NCBI RefSeq assembly: GCF_041080655.1
Contig: NZ_CP163525.1
Span: 7,626,001 to 7,690,000 of the forward strand
Origin: Streptomyces sp. CG4
GTDB taxonomy: Bacteria > Actinomycetota > Actinomycetes > Streptomycetales > Streptomycetaceae
Direction: 5' to 3'
Length of the DNA stretch: 64,000 nt
The stretch's first letter is position 1, and the number at the start of each line of letters is the position of its first letter. The notes beneath the pieces are model-generated. The model saw only the letters and a program-made list of their open reading frames with translations. It was not told the DNA's origin and ran no database searches. Shown piece after piece: positions 33,524 through 41,875 of the stretch. Made by a program: the position numbers and the translations under genes.

Positions 33524-33580
33524 GGGCATCGCGGGTTACGTTGGTCGTAGTCTGCCGACCGAACGGAGCCCGCGATGCCC
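33524..33580. terminator. Long hairpin spanning argH 3' end and reductase start
   Basis: GGGCATCGCGGG (33524-33535) and its perfect complement CCCGCGATGCCC (33569-33580) enclose an inner TTGGTCG/CGACCGAA stem. The right arm contains the ATG (33575-33577) of the next gene, and the loop side contains its CGGAG ribosome site. The hairpin could end argH transcription and also hide the reductase start. Confidence 0.6.
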
Positions 33581-34546
33581 TTCGCCCGTCTCGCGACCGC
33601 CACGACGCCGACCTGCCACATCGGCCTCGGCCTGGCCGCCGTCGGCCGCCCCGGCTACATCAACCTCGGCCGCGACGAGGACCTCGGAGACAACCGCAGC
33701 GTCGAGGCACTGCGCACCCGTACCCACGAACTCCTCGACGCCGCCTATGCCCAGGGCGTCCGCTACTTCGACGTGGCCCGCTCGTACGGACGTTCCGAGG
33801 AGTTCCTCGCCGACTGGCTGAACGCCCGCCCCGACATCGACGACGTGGTCGTCGGCAGCAAGTGGGGTTACACCTACACCGCCGGCTGGTCCACCGACGC
33901 CGAACAGCACGAGGTCAAGGACCACAGCCCGGCGGCCTACGACCGCCAGCGCGCCGAGACCGACGCGCTGCTCGGCGACCGGCTGGACCTCTACCAGATC
34001 CACTCGGTGACCCCCGACAGCCCGGCCCTCACGGACAAGGAACTCCACGCCCGCCTGGCCGAAGCGGCCGCCACCGGCCTGACCGTCGGCTTCTCCACCA
34101 GCGGCCCCGCCCAGGCCGACGCGATCCGCGCCGCCCTCGCGATCACCGTCGACGGCGAGCCTCTCTTCCGTACCGTCCAGTCGACGTACAACGCCCTGGA
34201 GACCTCGGCGGAACCCGCGCTCGCCGAGGCGCACGACGCGGGGCTCACGGTGATCGTCAAGGAGGGCATGGCCAACGGCCGGCTGGCCGCGCCGCACGCC
34301 CCGCAGGCGCTGCGGGCCGTCGCCGAGGAGACCTCGCTCGGCTGTGACGCGGTGGCCCTCGCCTGGATCCTGCGCCGGCCCTGGGCGGGCGTCGTCCTCT
34401 CCGGCGCCGCGACGGTCCCGCAGCTCGTCTCCAATCTGCACGCTCCCGCCGTCGACCTCGACGCGGACCAGCTGACCCGCCTCGGCACGCTCGCCGAGCA
34501 CCCCCGCGCCTACTGGGAACGGCGCGGACAGCTGCCCTGGCACTGA
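33575..34546 (+). CDS. Aldo/keto reductase
   Basis: A 323-residue TIM-barrel NADPH oxidoreductase. It shows GVRYFDVARSYGRSEEF (catalytic Asp and Tyr), VGSKWGYTY (catalytic Lys), LDLYQIHSV (His), GFSTSG and a C-terminal cofactor region VVLSGAATVPQLVSNL. The substrate is unknown. It has the same strand as argGH and the following TetR/MFS pair but is set off by a strong hairpin before it. Confidence 0.87.
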   Translation: MPFARLATATTPTCHIGLGLAAVGRPGYINLGRDEDLGDNRSVEALRTRTHELLDAAYAQGVRYFDVARSYGRSEEFLADWLNARPDIDDVVVGSKWGYTYTAGWSTDAEQHEVKDHSPAAYDRQRAETDALLGDRLDLYQIHSVTPDSPALTDKELHARLAEAAATGLTVGFSTSGPAQADAIRAALAITVDGEPLFRTVQSTYNALETSAEPALAEAHDAGLTVIVKEGMANGRLAAPHAPQALRAVAEETSLGCDAVALAWILRRPWAGVVLSGAATVPQLVSNLHAPAVDLDADQLTRLGTLAEHPRAYWERRGQLPWH

Positions 34547-34615
34547 CCCCGCAGCCGCGCAGACCAGCCGAAATCAGCCGCGCCGACCAGCGGATATGAG
34601 TCACGTACGCCTGGA

Positions 34616-34635
34616 GTGAGACAAAAATGTCTCAC
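34616..34635. promoter_or_regulatory. Operator-like palindrome GTGAGAC-N6-GTCTCAC
   Basis: A perfect 7-bp-arm inverted repeat lies at the -35 position of a putative leaderless promoter (-10 TATCCT at 34642-34647; ATG 34654). TetR-family proteins commonly bind such sites, and the adjacent gene is a TetR member. Confidence 0.6.
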
Positions 34636-34653
34636 ATGGTCTATCCTCGTCTC

Positions 34654-35202
34654 ATGGCCTTCGATCGTGACCAGGTGCTGCGCAGCGCGGCCGCCCTGCT
34701 GACCCGCAAATCCACCGCGACCATGGACGAGGTCGCCAAGGCCGCCGGGATCAGCCGGGCGACGCTGCACCGCCACTTCGCCGGGCGGGACGCGCTCGTA
34801 CGGGCGCTGGAAGCGCTCGGCATCGAAGAGTGCGAGGCGGCGCTGGAGGCGGCCCGGCTGGACGAGGGCCCGGCGGGCGAGGCCGTCCACCGCCTGGTCC
34901 GCGCCATCGAACCGGCCGCCGGCCTGCTCGCCTTCCTCTACACCGAGAACCAGCTCTTCGAGGGCGAGGAGCAGAACCAGGGCTGGGCCCGTATCGACGA
35001 ACGCCTCACCGCCCTGTTCCGGCGCGGCCAGGAGAGCGGCGAGTTCCGTATCGACCTCACCCCCGCCTGGCTCACCGAGGCGCTGTACGGCCTGCTGGCC
35101 TCCGGCGCCTGGGCGGTGGCCGAGGGCCGGGTGGCGACCAAGGACTTCACCTACATGATCGTCGAGCTGCTGCTCGGCGGGGCCCGACGTACGAACGCGT
35201 AA
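34654..35202 (+). CDS. TetR-family transcriptional regulator
   Basis: A 182-residue repressor. The N-terminal helix-turn-helix is TMDEVAKAAGISRATLHRHFAGRDALVRAL. The ligand-binding part runs from about residue 60 to the end. ATG 34654 is chosen over 34627, which lies inside the palindromic operator. The -10-like TATCCT sits seven bases before it, so the mRNA may start at the ATG. It is followed 38 bp later by an efflux-type MFS gene that it most likely controls together with itself. Confidence 0.88.
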   Translation: MAFDRDQVLRSAAALLTRKSTATMDEVAKAAGISRATLHRHFAGRDALVRALEALGIEECEAALEAARLDEGPAGEAVHRLVRAIEPAAGLLAFLYTENQLFEGEEQNQGWARIDERLTALFRRGQESGEFRIDLTPAWLTEALYGLLASGAWAVAEGRVATKDFTYMIVELLLGGARRTNA

Positions 35203-35240
35203 GGCGCGTAGACGTACCGACGCGTAAGAAGAGAGGAACC

Positions 35241-36764
35241 ATGACCAGCACCCTGCAGCCGGCACGCGTGGCGGAGGTGGAGAAGCGTCCGGGCCGCTGG
35301 CTCGCGCTCTCCGTCCTCGTTCTGGCCGTGCTGCTGGTGGCCGTCGACGCCACCGTCCTCGGCCTGGCGACCCCCTACATCAGCGAAGACCTGAGCCCCT
35401 CCGGCACCCAGCTGCTGTGGATCGGCGACGTCTACTCCTTCGTCATCGCCGGTCTGCTCGTCTCCATGGGCAGCCTCGGCGACCGCATCGGCCGCAAGCG
35501 GATCCTGCTCGGCGGTGCCACGGCGTTCGGCGCGATATCCGTGCTCAACGCCTACGCCACGACACCGGAGTTGATGATCCTGGCGCGGGCGCTGCTCGGT
35601 GTCGCGGGCGCGACCCTGATGCCCGCCACCCTCGCCCTGATCCGCAACCTCTTCCACGACCCGCGCGAGCGCAGCCTCGCCGTCGGCATCTGGGGCGCGA
35701 CCGCCTCCGCCGGTACGGCCGTCGGCCCGATCGCGGGCGGCTTCCTGCTGGAACACTTCTGGTGGGGCTCGGTCTTCCTCATCAACCTGCCGGTGATGGC
35801 GGTCCTGGTCGTCGTCGGCATCCGTACGCTGCCCGAGTCCCGCAACCCGAACCCCGGCCCCTGGGACCTGATCAGCGTCGTCCTGTCGCTGGTCGGCATG
35901 ATCGGCATCGTGTACGCGGTCAAGGAAGCGGCCACCCACGGCCTCACCGGCCCCACGCTCGCCGCGGGCCTGCTGGGCGCGGCCGCGCTCTACGGCTTCG
36001 TCCACCGTCAGCTCACCATGCCGACCCCGCTGCTGGACATGCGGCTGTTCGGGCGCCGCGGTTTCACCGGGGCGGTCATCGCCGACCTGCTGACCGTGCT
36101 CGGCCTGTCCGGCCTGGTGTTCTTCCTCTCCCAGTATCTGCAACTCGTCCAGGGCAGGCGCCCGTTCGAGGCGGGTCTGGCCGAACTGCCCGCCGCCGCC
36201 GGCGCGGTGGTGGCCGGCCTGATCGCGGGCCGCGCCGCCCGCCGCTTCTCGGTACGGGCCGTGGTCTCCGGCGGCCTTGCCGCGGTGGGGCTCGCCCTGT
36301 CTGTGCTGACCACTTTGGGTACGTCGACGGGCTACCCGGTCCTCGGCGCGGTACTGCTGGTCGTCGGCATCGGCGCCGGCTTCTCCTTCACGGTGACGGC
36401 CGACGTCATCCTGTCCAGCGTGCCCAAGGAACAGGCGGGCGCCGCCTCGGCGGTCTCCGAGACGGCGTACGAACTGGGTGCGGCCCTGGGCATCGCCCTG
36501 CTGGGCTCGATCGTGACGGGCGTCTACCGTGACTTCACGGGTCCGGCGGGCACTCCGCCCCAGGCCCATGAGTCACTGGGCGCGGCAGTCGAGGCCTCCA
36601 CCCACCTGCCCCCGCACACGGCCCAGCCGATGCTGGACGCGGCCCGGGAATCCTTCGTCCACGGCCTCCACCTGGCCTCGGGCGCAGGAGCAGCGGTCCT
36701 GCTGGCAACGGCGGTGGCGGCATGGTTCCTGCTGAAGGGCCAGAAACTGGAAAGCGCGGGGTGA
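35241..36764 (+). CDS. MFS efflux transporter, DHA2 (14-TM) type
   Basis: A 507-residue membrane protein with about 14 hydrophobic helices. The DHA2 signature is present: VAVDATVLGLATPYI in helix 1, MGSLGDRIGRKRILL (motif A) and a GTAVGPIAGGFLLE motif C. A large family resemblance to SmvA/QacA-type drug pumps suggests export of cationic or amphipathic compounds. The ribosome site AGAGG is six bases before the ATG. It is translated from the same transcript as the TetR gene. Confidence 0.9.
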   Translation: MTSTLQPARVAEVEKRPGRWLALSVLVLAVLLVAVDATVLGLATPYISEDLSPSGTQLLWIGDVYSFVIAGLLVSMGSLGDRIGRKRILLGGATAFGAISVLNAYATTPELMILARALLGVAGATLMPATLALIRNLFHDPRERSLAVGIWGATASAGTAVGPIAGGFLLEHFWWGSVFLINLPVMAVLVVVGIRTLPESRNPNPGPWDLISVVLSLVGMIGIVYAVKEAATHGLTGPTLAAGLLGAAALYGFVHRQLTMPTPLLDMRLFGRRGFTGAVIADLLTVLGLSGLVFFLSQYLQLVQGRRPFEAGLAELPAAAGAVVAGLIAGRAARRFSVRAVVSGGLAAVGLALSVLTTLGTSTGYPVLGAVLLVVGIGAGFSFTVTADVILSSVPKEQAGAASAVSETAYELGAALGIALLGSIVTGVYRDFTGPAGTPPQAHESLGAAVEASTHLPPHTAQPMLDAARESFVHGLHLASGAGAAVLLATAVAAWFLLKGQKLESAG

Positions 36765-36777
36765 GCTGAGCTACTCA

Positions 36778-36837
36778 GGGGCGCGGGGCCCTGTCGATAT
36801 GCGGCTCCGCCGCGTGGGCGCGACCAGCCCCCACGCG
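36778..36837. repeat. Intergenic Streptomyces repeat, copy 2
   Basis: GGGGCGCGGGGCC, TGTCGATATGCGGC and GCCGCGTGGGCGCG lie in order between the convergent MFS and acyltransferase genes. The element matches the copy at 28302-28350 in arrangement. This GC-rich sequence recurs between convergent genes in Streptomyces chromosomes (general knowledge) and probably acts as a terminator. Confidence 0.6.
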
Positions 36838-36873
36838 CCTGCACCCGGACAGCCGGCCGAACTGCCAGCGGCG

Positions 36874-37545
36874 CTACGCGGCCTTGGCCTTCGTGGCGTA
36901 CATGTCCACGTACTCCTGCCCGGACAGCCGCATGACCTCGGCCATCACGGAGTCGGTCACCGCCCGCAGCACATACCGGTCCCGGTCCATCCCGTCGTAC
37001 CGCGAGAACTCCATGGCCTCGCCGAAGCGAACGGTCACCCGGCCGGGCCGCGGGATACCACTGCCGCCGGGCTGCAACTTGTCCGTACCGATCATGGCGA
37101 AGGGAACGACAGGCGCACCGGTCATCAGCGTCAGCCGCGCGATACCGGTGCGCCCCCGGTACAGCCGTCCGTCGGGCGACCGCGTGCCCTCGGGGTAGAT
37201 CCCGAAGACCTTCCCCTCCTCCAGGATCCGCCGCCCGGTCATCAGCGCGGCCACACCGCCGCTCGCACCGTCCCGGTCCACCGGGATCATGCCGACGCCG
37301 GTGAAGAACCAGGCCATCAGACGGCCCTTGAAGCCCTTGCCGGTGACGTACTCGTCCTTGCCGATGAAGAACACCTGCCGCTTGGTAACGAGCGGCAGCA
37401 CGATCGAGTCGATGAACGTGAGGTGATTGCCCGCCAGGATCACCGGGCCGTCGCCCGGGATGTGCTCCACGCCCTCCACCCGTGGGCGGAACATCAGGCG
37501 CATGATCGGTCCGAGCACTGCCTTGATGAGCCGGAAGCGGGACAA
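36874..37545 (-). CDS. plsC: 1-acyl-glycerol-3-phosphate acyltransferase family
   Basis: A 223-residue membrane-associated acyltransferase. The catalytic HxxxxD motif is NHLTFID (His and Asp), and the substrate motif FGIYPEGTRSPDG and a proline motif VPFAMIGTD follow. It should make phosphatidic acid, or transfer an acyl chain to a related lipid. A short hydrophobic N-terminal segment precedes the domain. It is divergent from the secreted glpQ across a 344-bp gap. Confidence 0.85.
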   Translation of the reverse strand: MSRFRLIKAVLGPIMRLMFRPRVEGVEHIPGDGPVILAGNHLTFIDSIVLPLVTKRQVFFIGKDEYVTGKGFKGRLMAWFFTGVGMIPVDRDGASGGVAALMTGRRILEEGKVFGIYPEGTRSPDGRLYRGRTGIARLTLMTGAPVVPFAMIGTDKLQPGGSGIPRPGRVTVRFGEAMEFSRYDGMDRDRYVLRAVTDSVMAEVMRLSGQEYVDMYATKAKAA

Positions 37546-37889
37546 CGGGTCCTCCGATGTCGAGGGGCGTTATGAGTCTGTGCAGGTGAGGACATTACTC
37601 GCGGCTCCGGGGAAGACGCACATCGGGGAGGCCCGGTTCACCGAGGTCTTACGAAGAGTTGACACGGGTTTACCTGCGGTGACGTCCGGGAGACGGGCTG
37701 TGACCGTCCCGCGACGATGTGACGGAGATCGCGCGGAACATCACTCGCGCGGAACATCACTCGCCGGGCCGGGTCCGTCCCGAGCGGACAACCGGCGGCA
37801 CCCACGCGTTCCGGCCCAGGACTCTCTCCGGTCACATCAACCCCCCTACGATCGGCCCGGACTGAAGAACGAACGGGCAGGAGACGCTG
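37546..37889. other. Divergent intergenic region before glpQ
   Basis: No coding gene is seen. It holds a PHO-box-like pair of 11-nt units (37636-37646 GTTCACCGAGG and 37658-37668 GTTGACACGGG, exactly one unit apart). It also holds a perfect 16-bp direct repeat GCGCGGAACATCACTC at 37731-37746 and 37747-37762. A TTGACA-like sequence overlaps the second PHO unit. Confidence 0.5.
37636..37668 (+). promoter_or_regulatory. Possible PHO box (PhoP site) for glpQ
   Basis: GTTCACCGAGG matches the known 11-nt PhoP direct-repeat consensus G(G/T)TCAYYYR(G/C)G at all but one position. GTTGACACGGG, 22 bp downstream in phase, matches at nine. Secreted GlpQ genes of Streptomyces coelicolor are reported members of the PhoP regulon. 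The site is far (about 220 bp) from the start codon, which lowers confidence. Confidence 0.4.
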
Positions 37890-39095
37890 ATGGGCAGCGA
37901 CCAGGCGAACGAGAAGGCGCAGGGCACCGGACGACGGGCGATCCTCGGCGCGGCGGTATTCGGTGCGGCGAGCGGAGCGGTCCTCGGGCTGCCGGGCGCG
38001 GCCGGCGCCGCCGAGACCGGGACGGCCGGTGCGACCGTCACGAACGGTGCGGCCGGGCAGGGCGGCCGGGGGCTGAAGAGCCTGCCGAAGCCGACGATCG
38101 TCGGCCACCGTGGCGCCAGCGGCTACCGCCCCGAGCACACCTTCGGCTCGTACAACCTGGCCCTGGACCTTGGCGCCGACGTCGTCGAGGCCGGTGACCT
38201 GGTGCCCACCAAGGACGGCCATCTCGTCTGCCGGCACGAGCCGGAGATCGGCGGCACCACCGACGTCGCCGCGCACCCGGAGTTCGCCGACCGCAAGACC
38301 ACCAAGATGCTGGACGGGGTCGCGACCACGGGCTGGTTCACCGAGGACTTCACGCTCGCCGAACTGAAGACGCTGCGTGCGATAGAGCGCATACCGGCCA
38401 ACCGTCCGCACAACACCCTCTACAACGGGCGCTGGGAGATCCCCACGTTCGAAGAGGTCCTGAAGTGGCAGGACGAGCAGACCCGCAAGCGCGGCAAGCA
38501 GGTCTGGATCTACCCCGAGACCAAGCACCCCACCTACTTCCGGAGGCTCGGCCTCGGTCTGGAGGAGCGGGTGGCGAAGCTGCTGCGAAAGTACGGCAAG
38601 GACGGCCGGAACTCGCCGGTCATCCTGCAGTCCTTCGAGCCCACCAGCATCCAGAAGCTGAACCAGCTGGTCGACAATCCGCTCGTCGTGCTGCTCTCCA
38701 CGGCGGACAGCCGCCCCTACGACTTCGTCGCGGCGGGCGACCCGCGCACGGTCGCCGACCTGATCACCCCCAAGGGCCTGCGGGAGATCGCCGGCTACGC
38801 GCAGGGCATCGGCCCGACGCTGGACCTGATCATCCCGAAGGACGCGAACGGCAACCTCACCAAGCCGACCACTCTCGTCGGCGACGCGCACAAGGTGGGC
38901 CTGATCCTCCACCCGTACACGATGCGCAACGAGAACCCGTTCCTCCCGGCCGAGTACCGCAAGGGCAGCGCGGCCGACGCCTACGGCGACTCCTTCGGCG
39001 CGTTCAAGACCTACTTCGCGACCGGCATCGACGGCGTCTTCACCGACAACGCCGACACCGGCGTGCTCGCCCGCGCCGACTTCCTGGCGGGCTGA
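37890..39095 (+). CDS. glpQ: Secreted glycerophosphodiester phosphodiesterase
   Basis: A 401-residue exported enzyme that frees glycerol-3-phosphate from glycerophosphodiesters outside the cell. The N terminus has a Tat-type signal (GTGRRAILGAAVFGAASG, ending near GAAGA). The GDPD barrel starts VGHRGASGYRPEHTFGSY, with a catalytic His, and continues LVPTKDGHLVCRHEP (second His). The C-terminal part has VWIYPETKHP and GVFTDNADTG. Length fits secreted GlpQ. It probably supplies phosphate during starvation. Confidence 0.93.
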   Translation: MGSDQANEKAQGTGRRAILGAAVFGAASGAVLGLPGAAGAAETGTAGATVTNGAAGQGGRGLKSLPKPTIVGHRGASGYRPEHTFGSYNLALDLGADVVEAGDLVPTKDGHLVCRHEPEIGGTTDVAAHPEFADRKTTKMLDGVATTGWFTEDFTLAELKTLRAIERIPANRPHNTLYNGRWEIPTFEEVLKWQDEQTRKRGKQVWIYPETKHPTYFRRLGLGLEERVAKLLRKYGKDGRNSPVILQSFEPTSIQKLNQLVDNPLVVLLSTADSRPYDFVAAGDPRTVADLITPKGLREIAGYAQGIGPTLDLIIPKDANGNLTKPTTLVGDAHKVGLILHPYTMRNENPFLPAEYRKGSAADAYGDSFGAFKTYFATGIDGVFTDNADTGVLARADFLAG

Positions 39096-39130
39096 CCCCG
39101 ACGCCTTCCCCGTCGGCCGAAGCCGCCGGC

Positions 39131-39160
39131 CTCGTTGACGGCTGAGGCGCCGTCAACGAG
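39131..39160. terminator. Terminator hairpin after glpQ
   Basis: CTCGTTGACGGC (39131-39142) pairs perfectly with GCCGTCAACGAG (39149-39160) over 12 bp with a six-base loop, 35 bp after the glpQ stop. Confidence 0.8.
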
Positions 39161-39193
39161 TGACCGCGTCGGCACCTCGTTCGGGCTGACTGT

Positions 39194-39227
39194 GCGCCGC
39201 CCCGGAAACCTGCTCCCGGGGCGGCGC
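39194..39227. promoter_or_regulatory. 12-bp GC hairpin just before sigma-factor start
   Basis: GCGCCGCCCCGG (39194-39205) and CCGGGGCGGCGC (39216-39227) form a perfect stem with a ten-base loop ending 12 bp before ATG 39240. It could be a second terminator or a structure that limits translation of the sigma gene. Confidence 0.5.
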
Positions 39228-39239
39228 GTCGTTCCGCAT

Positions 39240-39746
39240 ATGACGCACGACTTGATAGCCGCTCTGCACCCGCTGCTCACCGCCGAGGCCTCGGCCGAGG
39301 CATATGCCGCCGGGAGCGAGCCGGGCGACCTGGAGCAGGCCGTCTGGCTCCGCCTGCTGGAGCGCCTGGAGACCGAGGGGCCGCCGCCGGACCCTGAGGG
39401 CTGGCTGCGCAAGGCCGTTCGCGCCGAGGCCCGCCGCAGCCGCCGTACCACCCGCCGGGAACGTCCGTACGGCGCCGAACCGGCCGCCGACGCCCGCACC
39501 GACCCCGAGCAGTACGTCCTCACGGCCGCCCAGGACCACGTCCTGCGCGACGCGGTGGGCCGGCTGCCCGGCCGCTGTCCCCGGCTCATCGAGGCCCTGC
39601 TCTCCCCGAAGGACCTGACATACCGGGAGATCGCGGGGGAGTTGGGTATCTCACAGGGCAGTCTTGGCCCGGAACGCTCCAGATGTCTGGGATGTCTACG
39701 GCGTTTGCTCACACCGGAGGTTGCGGCGCGCGAAGTGCGGGGATAG
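39240..39746 (+). CDS. Small sigma-70-like (ECF) sigma factor
   Basis: A 168-residue protein. Region 4 is clear (LPGRCPRLIEALLSPKDLTYREIAGELGISQGSL), whereas region 2 is weak (DLEQAVWLRLLERLE, then DPEGWLRKAVRAEARR). ATG 39240 is chosen since the fold starts after it. No classic Shine-Dalgarno is visible and a hairpin lies directly before it. No anti-sigma gene is adjacent. It could be a sigma factor or a sigma-like regulator. Confidence 0.78.
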   Translation: MTHDLIAALHPLLTAEASAEAYAAGSEPGDLEQAVWLRLLERLETEGPPPDPEGWLRKAVRAEARRSRRTTRRERPYGAEPAADARTDPEQYVLTAAQDHVLRDAVGRLPGRCPRLIEALLSPKDLTYREIAGELGISQGSLGPERSRCLGCLRRLLTPEVAAREVRG

Positions 39747-39790
39747 GAGTGGGAACGACAGGCGATCAGGTGAGCGGGAGGCGTGCGCAC

Positions 39791-40288
39791 ATGGGCATGA
39801 GCGTGACCATCTCGGTGGCGACCGAGCAGGACGCGGAGCAGATCTTCAGGCTCCAGTACCTGTGCTTCCAGAGCGAGGCGGCGTTGTACGGCAACTACCG
39901 CATCGACCCGCTCGTCCAGACCCTGGACTCCGTCCGCCAGGAGGTCGCCTCCGACTGTGTCTTCGTCGCCCGGCTCGGCGAGGAAGTGGTCGGCTCCGTG
40001 CGCGGCAAGGTCACCGAGGACGGCGCGGCCGCCATCGGCAAGCTCTGCGTCCACCCGCGTCTGCAGGGTCACGGCATCGGCGCGCGGCTGCTGCGCGCGG
40101 CCGAGGCGGCGCTGGCCGAGGAGCGCGGCGCCAAGCGGTTCCGCCTCCTCACCGGCCACCGCAGCGAGGGCAACCTCCGCCTCTACCGCCGCTCCGGCTA
40201 CGAGACGGTGGGCCGCTCCAAGGGTGCCGACGGGGTGGAGCTGATCATCCTGGAGAAGCAGGCGGGAGCCTACGCGGCTACGGCGTGA
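39791..40288 (+). CDS. GNAT-family N-acetyltransferase
   Basis: A 165-residue acetyltransferase. The acetyl-CoA loop reads CVHPRLQGHGIGARLL, preceded by a GSVRGKV strand and followed by FRLLTGHRSEGNLRLYRRSGYE. The substrate is unknown. GGGAGG nine bases upstream supports ATG 39791 (an ATG two codons later is possible). The stop overlaps the convergent membrane gene by 11 bp. Confidence 0.85.
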   Translation: MGMSVTISVATEQDAEQIFRLQYLCFQSEAALYGNYRIDPLVQTLDSVRQEVASDCVFVARLGEEVVGSVRGKVTEDGAAAIGKLCVHPRLQGHGIGARLLRAAEAALAEERGAKRFRLLTGHRSEGNLRLYRRSGYETVGRSKGADGVELIILEKQAGAYAATA

Positions 40289-40700
40289 CCGCGTTGTCCG
40301 CCGCCTTCTTCAGCCAGTACATTGCGGAGAGCGGCAGCAGCATGGGAATGAAGATGTACCCCGCCCCGTAGTACGACCAGACCGTCGCGTCCGGGAACGC
40401 CGAGCGGTCGGCCAGGGTCCAGGTACCGACGATCAGCACCCCCGCGAGTTCGGCGGCACAACACACCAGTGCCGCCCTGCGGGCCGTCTCCCCGCCACGG
40501 ATCAGCGTGTACGTGATGAACCCGTACACCAGCCCGGCCACCGCCGACAGCGCATAGGCGAGCGGCGCCCGGTCGAACTCCGTCGCGATCTGGTACGCGG
40601 AACGCGAGACCGCCCCGACCACCATCACGCCGTAGAACCACACGAGCAGCATGCCCGGCCCGCTGATCAACCGGGTCGGCTTCTCCTCCACGGCCGTCAC
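40278..40700 (-). CDS. Small integral membrane protein (four helices)
   Basis: A 140-residue protein with about four hydrophobic segments (MLLVWFYGVMVVGAV, YALSAVAGLVYGFITY, AALVCCAAELAGVLIVGTW, YYGAGYIFIPMLLPLSAMYW). The start is GTG 40700, right after the upstream gene's stop (TGAGGTG) with GGGGAGG placed correctly, so the two genes are translationally coupled. No function is known for the family. Confidence 0.8.
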   Translation of the reverse strand: MTAVEEKPTRLISGPGMLLVWFYGVMVVGAVSRSAYQIATEFDRAPLAYALSAVAGLVYGFITYTLIRGGETARRAALVCCAAELAGVLIVGTWTLADRSAFPDATVWSYYGAGYIFIPMLLPLSAMYWLKKAADNAVTP

Positions 40701-40701
40701 C

Positions 40702-41061
40702 TCAGCCTCCCCAGATGTCATAGAGCCGCACCTCCAGCACGGCCAGCACCACACCGCCGGCGGCGACCGTCACCGAGCCCCACTTGGTCCGCTCGGCCAG
40801 TGACATGAACCCCGCCGCCGGAACACACGCGAACGCGCCCAGCAGATACGCCACGAAGATCGTCGTGCCCTGCTCCGGCTTCTCGCCCCGCGCCAGCTGC
40901 ACGATCCCGACCACCAGCTGGACCACCGCGAGCAGCGACACCACGGCCATGCCGATGAAGTGCCAGTCCTTGGTCGGCTGGTCCCGATAAGCGGCCCAGC
41001 CGCACCAGGCGGCGAGCAGCAGCGCGGCGACGCCGGTCACCAGCGTCAGGGCATTGAGCAT
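40702..41061 (-). CDS. Small integral membrane protein (four helices)
   Basis: A 119-residue protein with four hydrophobic segments (LTLVTGVAALLLAAWCGWAAY, FIGMAVVSLLAVVQLVVGIVQLA, IFVAYLLGAFACVPAAGF, VTVAAGGVVLAVLEVRLY). It resembles a conserved actinobacterial family of unknown function. It forms a two-gene unit with the following membrane gene, suggesting a complex. Confidence 0.8.
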   Translation of the reverse strand: MLNALTLVTGVAALLLAAWCGWAAYRDQPTKDWHFIGMAVVSLLAVVQLVVGIVQLARGEKPEQGTTIFVAYLLGAFACVPAAGFMSLAERTKWGSVTVAAGGVVLAVLEVRLYDIWGG

Positions 41062-41142
41062 GCGGTGACCTTATTACGGCCGAAACGGACCCCGGCCGCC
41101 GACCCCGCCGTACGCCGTGCCGTACACCGTAGGGTCTAGACC

Positions 41143-41793
41143 ATGACGATCCATGCGCATGCCCTCCTGTTCGACAACGACGGCACCCTGGTCTCCTCCC
41201 TCGACTCCGTGGAGCGCTGCTGGACCCGATGGGCGCAGGAGTACGGGATCACCGCCGAGGAGTTCGGGCGCGTGGCGCTGCACGGACGGCCCGCAGCCGA
41301 GATAGTCGCCGACCTGCTGCCCGCCCCTCTCGTACCGGAGGCGGTCTTCCGGGTGGAGCAGCTGGAGGTGGACGACGTGCCCGGTGGAGACGTCCGGCTG
41401 CTGCCCGGCACGCGGGAACTCCTCGACTCCCTCCCCGGCGACCGCTGGGCCGTCGTCACCTCCGCCACCCGGCGGCTCGCCCAGGCCCGGCTGGACGCCG
41501 TCGGCATCCTGCCCAAGACGCTGATCGCCGCCGACGACATCACGCGCGGCAAGCCGGACCCCGAGCCCTATCTGCTCGCCGCCCGGCAGCTCGGCGTCGA
41601 CCCCGCCCGCTGTGTCGTCTTCGAGGACGCCCCGGCCGGACTCCGGGCGGGCCGCGCCGCCGGCATGACCACCGTGGCGTTGACCACAACCCACCGGGCG
41701 GAGGAACTGGACGCCGACCTCGTGGTCCAGGACCTGTCGGCCTTGTCGGCACTGGTCACCGACGAGGGCGTGGAGATCTCCGTCCGCCGCTGA
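41143..41793 (+). CDS. HAD-superfamily hydrolase, sugar-phosphatase-like
   Basis: A 216-residue HAD-IA phosphatase. The nucleophile motif FDNDGTLVSS, the motif II Thr/Ser (VVTSATRR), the motif III Lys (RGKPDPEPY) and the motif IV acids (VVFEDAPAGLRAG) are all present. Such enzymes act on sugar phosphates or phosphoglycolate. A TAGGGT at 41130-41135 lies seven bases before the ATG, so the mRNA may be leaderless. It diverges from the two membrane genes. Confidence 0.87.
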   Translation: MTIHAHALLFDNDGTLVSSLDSVERCWTRWAQEYGITAEEFGRVALHGRPAAEIVADLLPAPLVPEAVFRVEQLEVDDVPGGDVRLLPGTRELLDSLPGDRWAVVTSATRRLAQARLDAVGILPKTLIAADDITRGKPDPEPYLLAARQLGVDPARCVVFEDAPAGLRAGRAAGMTTVALTTTHRAEELDADLVVQDLSALSALVTDEGVEISVRR

Positions 41794-41875
41794 GTCCCGG
41801 ACCGGGCTGTCCGCCGCTGTCCACTATCCGGACGGCGGCGACCGGTCAGGACCCTGCGTCTGCTTTACTGATCGC

